Assembly (NCBI GenBank): GCA_033398695.1
Contig: CM065802.1
Coordinates: forward strand, 139,486,096 to 139,550,095
Direction of reading: 5' to 3'
Length of the DNA: 64,000 bases
Source of the DNA: Orobanche coerulescens
Taxonomy: Eukaryota > Streptophyta > Magnoliopsida > Lamiales > Orobanchaceae
The notes under the pieces are model-generated. The model saw only the letters and a list, made by a program, of their open reading frames with translations, ran no database searches and had not been told where the DNA came from. The translations under genes were made by a program, and so were the position numbers. Positions 59,234-64,000 of the stretch are shown in pieces (within the stretch, counting starts at the first letter, position 1; each line of letters begins with the position of its first letter).

Positions 59234-60651
59234 CCGATTAGATAACCTTATGGTCAAATCGTAACATCTGGACGTACTCGCAAGCACGCGCCTCCGGAGG
59301 CCTCGACGGACCCTACCCGGATAACATCATTCAAGTACGCCCATAAGTTATCTTGACATCGCACTCGCAAGTGCCGATTCTCGGAGCCCTCCCTAGACCT
59401 ACCCGAATTGATAACCTTATGGTCACAACGTACGTCTGGCCGTACTTGCAAGCACGCGCCTCCGGAGGCCTCGACGGGACCCCTACCCGGATAACATCTC
59501 AACTATCTACTATACACAATAACAAAGGTATAATATTCACCACAACCGCAACCACGTAACAAATAGGTTAACGCATCATAACTTCAACAAGGGCACAACA
59601 TCCACAGCACACCATCATTCAGGAAAAAGGCCAACGAGCAAATAATACAAGCATTACGCGGTTCCACAATTCTTAGGTTAACTAGTCATTTCTAGTATTT
59701 ATTTTAAGCACAAAATAACATGAAGAGGTAGTTATCATTATTCTTGAAACTAAAGTTTACGTTCGTAATTACCTTCATAAAATCACATCTTCATTTAAAG
59801 TAAGTTACGGTTAAATATACCGTCACTAACGAGTCCACGTTAAATTCACGACACATCACATTGTCAAAGTATAAAGAATATAGATGAGATACTCGCCTCA
59901 AGTCCAACACACGCGGAGCAACGGGAAAGCTCGACTTAATGACCGCTACCGAACACTCCGAAGAACACGATTCAATTGGGAAGCTCGAACCCCGAAGAAG
60001 ACAACGAACAGGAGGGTTCCGACTCGAGTTCTTCACAAGTTTTTCATCCCTAAGTCATACCAATGATAAATCAACAATCGTACGATGGGTAATAATCATT
60101 CAACGCCCAATCCCCCCCTCTAAGACCTTTTGTCGGACACCTTCAAGGCGTCGACTAAGAACTCGACCAAAACAACGAATCGATACGATCCAACCATGGA
60201 ATAACAAGAGAAATGATATAATACATCTAAATAATCATCAATCCATCATAATCCTAAGTTAAATCGGATTAATCGGACGAAAACAACCAAAATACCCAAA
60301 TTCCCCAAAACTAGATTTCTAGGAAATCGATTCGATCGGTAGATCGGAGGATGTTATTGGATGGATGATTGATGATATGAACCTCAAAACTTCATGGATT
60401 AATTGTATAACAACACTCCTCCATGATTAGCACAACCTCAGTCTCGGAAGAGAAGAAGAACGAGTGATAAATGGCTGAGAAATACGCTGCCAGGCCTTAA
60501 ATAGGCCGACTGCCGGCCGGTTACGACGTAATCGCCATGGCTTACGACGAATCGCCATGGCGAACTCACCGCTGGAAATGCCGAAAGCGCATGCACGACG
60601 CACGGCCGGGGACTTACGTACGAATCGCCTTACGACGAATCGCCGATCACT
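59234..60651 (-). repeat. Element D 5' LTR, second part, cut by element I
   Basis: Matches 43554-44849 and continues into the palindrome array (60520-60651), where the units read TTACGACGAATCGCC in place of TTACGTACGTAACCGGCC. TATA-like GGCCTATTTAAGGCC (minus) at 60493-60507. Element I begins at the edge of the array. Confidence 0.85.
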
Positions 60652-62752
60652 TGTAACACCCTCAAGATATTCGAGGTCTATTACAGCGCCGTGAATCCCT
60701 ATATGGGACCCACCAGGCTGAACGGCATAATACACATCGACTCACAGAAACGACAAAACAACATCACGTCACAAGGACGCAAAAAAGAATAATCCACCCG
60801 GTTCAACCGGTCAAACATAGCATCATCAATCAACACAAACATAATAGGCAACAATCCAATCCGGACGAACAAGAACTCTTAAGTACTCGAGTACTACTAT
60901 TAGTTCAAAGACCACAGAAGATGAAAAGATAAAAGACACCAAGACGTCACTCGTGCACAATCATCACGCATGGCCATCATCCGTGTACTGGTCCAGCGCC
61001 CGCTCGTCTCGATGAACCTGACCTGAAATTCATAAAACAAATTTCCCCAAACCGGGTCCCCAGAGGGGTTAGCAATTACGCTAGTACAAGTAACCAAATG
61101 AACAATTTACACCTTACACATATAGTAATGCATGCAATCAAGAAATCACAGTTCCAAAACACTCATTTCCGGAAATGCCAATAATCAAACCACATTTGTA
61201 AAATGCACCACAATTAACCGCGAACCCACAGCTTCGTGGATCCCTACCGAGACCCCGTCGGATCTAACCCGTAGTGGTTAAAAGCAACTCGCGGTTCCAC
61301 AGCTTCGTGGAGCCCTACCGAGACCCCGTCGGATCTAACCCGTAGTGAGTATACACACACACACAATTCACAATTCTCACACAAAACTACTATGTCAAGA
61401 TTGTAAGTTCATAAGGATACTTGCCTCGATTGATAGATGGTGACAAGAACGGAACGGAAGAATCAAGCACGACCGCGAGGAACCAACGAATGAACCTAAC
61501 GATTCGAATAACACAATCACAACCACTCCTAAACGATTACGGAAATAGAATACACCCGAAAATCCGCCTACGATTCATGTATATTCGTACAAAAATAACA
61601 ACGAGGGCGGACCACAACCAAACCTTCTCGATTTTGCAAAACCATGAAAATATACCATGAATCCGTAGGAAAGCTAATCATACCAACAAGATTAATCATA
61701 TTCATCATGAATCCACCAACAAAACGGAACGGATCGGAAGAAAATCCCAAAACCCCCAAATTATCCAAAAGTAGGGTTCTAAGAGATTTACCGTGGATTA
61801 GGATGAAAGATTCATGTTGATGTTGTTATAATACTCCAAGAACTCAAGAAAGGTGTTGGATGAGATGTTTGGAGGAAGAAATCGCCAATAAAATCGCCTC
61901 AGAATCGCCTTCGCCGCGGAGAGAGGAAGAAATGAGAAATTATGTTTATCTCGGTCAACTCCCTGGTTTATGTAGCCAGGGAGTGTTAGCGCACGCTAAA
62001 ACCTCAAGGTTAGCGTGCGCTAGCGGGATAAAATTCCAATCCCTACCGTTAGCGTCCCAGTCCAGTAGCCAGATTTTTAGCCATTAGCGTGCGCTACTCG
62101 AAACGTAGCGTGTGCTAATGACCTCTCGGTAGCGCGCGCTATCGACCAATAGCGTGCGCTACCTTGACATCAGTCGAGTCCAGTGACAAACTGTCCAGAA
62201 CCCACCTGATCCGTTAGCGTGCGCTACCATACAAGCGTAGCGTGCGCTAACCGCACTGACCGGTTGAGTAAATCGCCCGATCTTGGACACTCACGCTAGC
62301 GCACGCTACTGGGTATCATCAGCGTGCGCTAGCCTCCGACCTTAGCGTGCGCTAGTCTGCGTAGCGTACGCTAATACGCCAATCCGTAAGGCCGGAAAAT
62401 AAGATCGCCACTCCCGTGGCTTGCTCTCAGCGCGCTATTTAATCGGGCCAGTAGCGTGCGCTACTAAGGCCCCTAGCGCGCTTATGCGTAATGATAGCGT
62501 GTGCTAGATTACGAAATATAAACAGTTCACAACATCGGATTATGAACGAAACATCAAACGGAACACCTCAAAGCGCATCAAAACATAGAATGGATCCACG
62601 ACAACCCCGAAACAGTGGTTCCGCACAACAATAACGAGTCTCAGATCAATAGATGACGGGAAAGATACACTGAAAGGTACATGAGGGTCACTACGACCGA
62701 TAATTACACCGAAAAGGAAAATACAAGGGGAAAGAAAAATGCGGATATTACA
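60652..62752 (-). repeat. 3' LTR of element I
   Basis: 2101 bp, TGTAACACCC to GCGGATATTACA. The R-U5 part (61100-61400) is clearly homologous to family A, including the duplicated hairpin unit (61219/61290), here CCACAGCTTCGTGG. TATA-like TACATAAACC (minus) near 61967. Dense palindrome array 61987-62510. Confidence 0.88.
61987..62510. repeat. TAGCGTGCGCTA palindrome array, element I LTR
   Basis: Over a dozen copies of TTAGCGTGCGCTA / TAGCGCACGCTA and variants in about 520 bp, directly upstream of the TATA-like box. This is the largest array in the window and the same word as in element B. Confidence 0.85.
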
Positions 62753-62789
62753 TTCTACCCCTCTAAAAACAAGTTTCGTCCCGAAACTT
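62753..62789 (-). promoter_or_regulatory. Element I PPT and pre-PPT hairpin
   Basis: Hairpin AAGTTTCG-GGA-CGAAACTT (62771-62789), PPT AGAGGGGTAGAA, 18-nt gap to the LTR. Confidence 0.8.
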
Positions 62790-62799
62790 AAGAAACAAA

Positions 62800-63276
62800 C
62801 AACTCAGGGTACCTAGCACGCATGCTATCCTCGGTTTCCCAAGTTGCCTCCTCGACACCGTGTCTCGACCACTGCACCTTGACCAAAGGTATGGTCTTAT
62901 GCCTCAGTCATTTCTCACGATGCTCCAAAATCTTCAAGGGATGCTCTTCGAAAGTAATATCCTCGGCGACATCAATCTCACCATAATCGATGACGTGACT
63001 AGGATCTGGGACATATTTCTTCAACTGGGAAACATGAAAAACGCTATGAACATGACTCAAGGCTGGAGGTAACTCCAAACGGTATGCCAACTCACCGACT
63101 CGCTCGAGAATCTCAAAGGGTCCAATAAATCTCGGACTCAACTTCCCCTTCTTCCCGAAACGAAAAACTCCCTTCGTCGGCGACACCTTTAGCAAAACGT
63201 GGTCTCCCACCTCAAATTCCAAAGGTCGGCGACGGACGTCGGCATACGACTTCTGTCGACTATGGGCAGTCAACAT
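62800..63276 (-). pseudogene. Element I integrase C-terminus and chromodomain
   Basis: GPF/Y region (KGKLSPRFIGPFEILERVG), VHSVFHVSQLKKY, then a TGA (62908-62910) just before the chromodomain-like end (VKVQWSRHG, EEATWETE), which is read to about 62800. Near-identical in layout to element B. Confidence 0.85.
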
Positions 63277-63396
63277 CCGTTCTCGAATTACTTCTATCTT
63301 CCGCCTCGTCTCTAAAACGACATCCGGTTCGGTCCCGACTAAGTCGGACGTCTCATTCCAACAAATTGGTGATCGACATCGTCGCCCATAAAGTGC

Positions 63397-64000
63397 CTAA
63401 TATGGTGCCATCCGAATCGACGCGTGCCAACTGTTGTTGTACGTGAATTCGATCAATGGCAAATGTTCCTCCCAATCGCTACTCCAATCGAGAGCACAAG
63501 CACGCAATATATCCTCGAATGTCTGGATAGTGCGTTCCGACTGTCCATCTGACTGGGGATGAAAAGAGGTACTCAAATGCAAACGGGTACCCAACGCCTT
63601 ATGCACCGCCTGCCAGAAGTGCGATACAAAACGGCCATCACGATCCGAAACAATAGACTTCGGAGTACCGTGAAGCCTCACAATCTGCGCGATAAACACA
63701 CGAGCTAACTTCTCCGGGCCCCAAGTGTCCTTGATGCCCAGAAAATGTGCCGACTTGGTCAGACGATCAACAATCACCCATACCATATTCATGCCCGACC
63801 TCGGCAAACTCGTAATGAAATCCATCGATATATCTTCCCATTTCCATTCTGGAACGGGAAGTGACTGCAATAACCCAGCCGGTCGCTGATGCTCGATTTT
63901 GACCTGCTGACAAGTCAAACATCTTGCTACAAACTGTGCGACCTCCTCCTTCATATCATTCCACCAGAAATTCCTTCTCAGGTCCTTGTACATCTTACTC
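63397..64000 (-). pseudogene. Element I integrase zinc domain end and catalytic core (partial)
   Basis: MYKDLRRNFWW ... CLTCQQ (HHCC end), then SMDFITSLP, SDRDGRFVSHFW and QSERTIQ (the D, D, E positions). It ends with a TAG (63397-63399) in the middle of the usual core end, in frame with the C-terminal piece. It continues past the window edge. Confidence 0.88.

Larger units (their letters stand above)
42675..60651 (-). mobile_element. Element D: non-autonomous gag-only element (TR-GAG type), 5' LTR cut by element I
   Basis: 3' LTR in two parts (42675-44849 and 52491-53155, split by E), PPT/hairpin (53156-53192), intact gag (53213-54280), a long leader (54281-55835), PBS (55836-55848) and 5' LTR (55853 on, split by solo LTR A6 and by element I). 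Protease, RT and integrase are absent: gag ends 57 bp from the 3' LTR. LTR termini, PPT and PBS match families A, B and I. The rightmost part of the LTR (52610-53155) is very similar to family A LTRs while the rest differs. Confidence 0.87.
60652..64000 (-). mobile_element. Element I: Tekay-type chromovirus, 3' LTR and end of pol (cut by window edge)
   Basis: 3' LTR 60652-62752, PPT/hairpin 62753-62789, then integrase on the minus strand to the edge. Integrase and chromodomain are closely related to element B. The left flank TCACT (60647-60651) should be repeated at the right end outside the window. Confidence 0.9.

Noticed and set aside
61987..62510. Dense short repeats in the element I LTR as a possible CRISPR array
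   Set aside because: The repeats are 10-13-bp dyads with irregular spacing, in a plant LTR promoter, with no leader or cas genes.

Overview
The window looks like plant heterochromatin made entirely of nested LTR retrotransposons. I see no cellular gene, rRNA, tRNA or CRISPR array. The plant origin is inferred from the lineages (Tekay-type and Galadriel-like chromoviruses, an Athila-type element, a TRIM, a LARD), from primer-binding sites matching plant initiator tRNA-Met or tRNA-Asp, and from chromodomain integrases. Species cannot be told. All elements point to the minus strand except two TRIM copies. Every long coding region is Ty3/Gypsy gag-pol, nearly all broken.

Layout, left to right. 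(1) 1-4709: element H, a partial Ty3 element cut by the window edge, with decayed gag and protease and a 2.65-kb 5' LTR. (2) 4713-42674: family A, a non-autonomous LARD with 3-kb LTRs (4.3 kb with their insertions) and a 2.3-kb non-coding internal domain. An outer copy (LTRs A1/A2 on the left, A5 on the right) received an inner copy (LTRs A3 and A4, 25014-40095) at a TCATC target. Unequal crossing-over then duplicated the outer left LTR plus half of the internal domain, giving A1 and the mosaic A2. (3) Inside family A: TRIM copies F1, F2 and F3 (about 1.3 kb each), a full 9.66-kb Tekay-type element B (14515-24172, target duplication CAACA), and a full 5.4-kb Galadriel-like chromovirus G (27540-32948). 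(4) From 42675 to beyond the right edge: element D, a non-autonomous element with an intact gag and no pol. Its left LTR holds E, a 7.6-kb Athila-type element with gag and protease only (44850-52485, target duplication GTAAC). Its right LTR holds a solo LTR, A6 (56724-59228, target duplication CCTAC), and a second Tekay-type element I (60652 to the edge).

How the parts relate. A, D and A6 share LTR termini (TGTAACACCC to about GGATATTACA), PPT and/or PBS features with the pol-bearing elements B and I, so B/I-type elements are the natural source of enzymes for A and D. This is inference.

Most notable structures. (a) Every element whose 3' internal edge is visible has a perfect or near-perfect hairpin exactly 18-20 nt from the 3' LTR, next to the PPT, with the same loop type and covarying stems. 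(b) Most LTR promoters carry, just upstream of the TATA region, an array of short CG-rich palindromes whose sequence is family-specific (GTGCCGCGGCAC, TAGCGTGCGCTA, TTACGTACGTAA, CCTATCGGCCGATAGG). (c) These arrays coincide with a crossover, with a switch in LTR homology, and with most of the nested insertions. (d) The G LTR carries heat-shock-element-like repeats.
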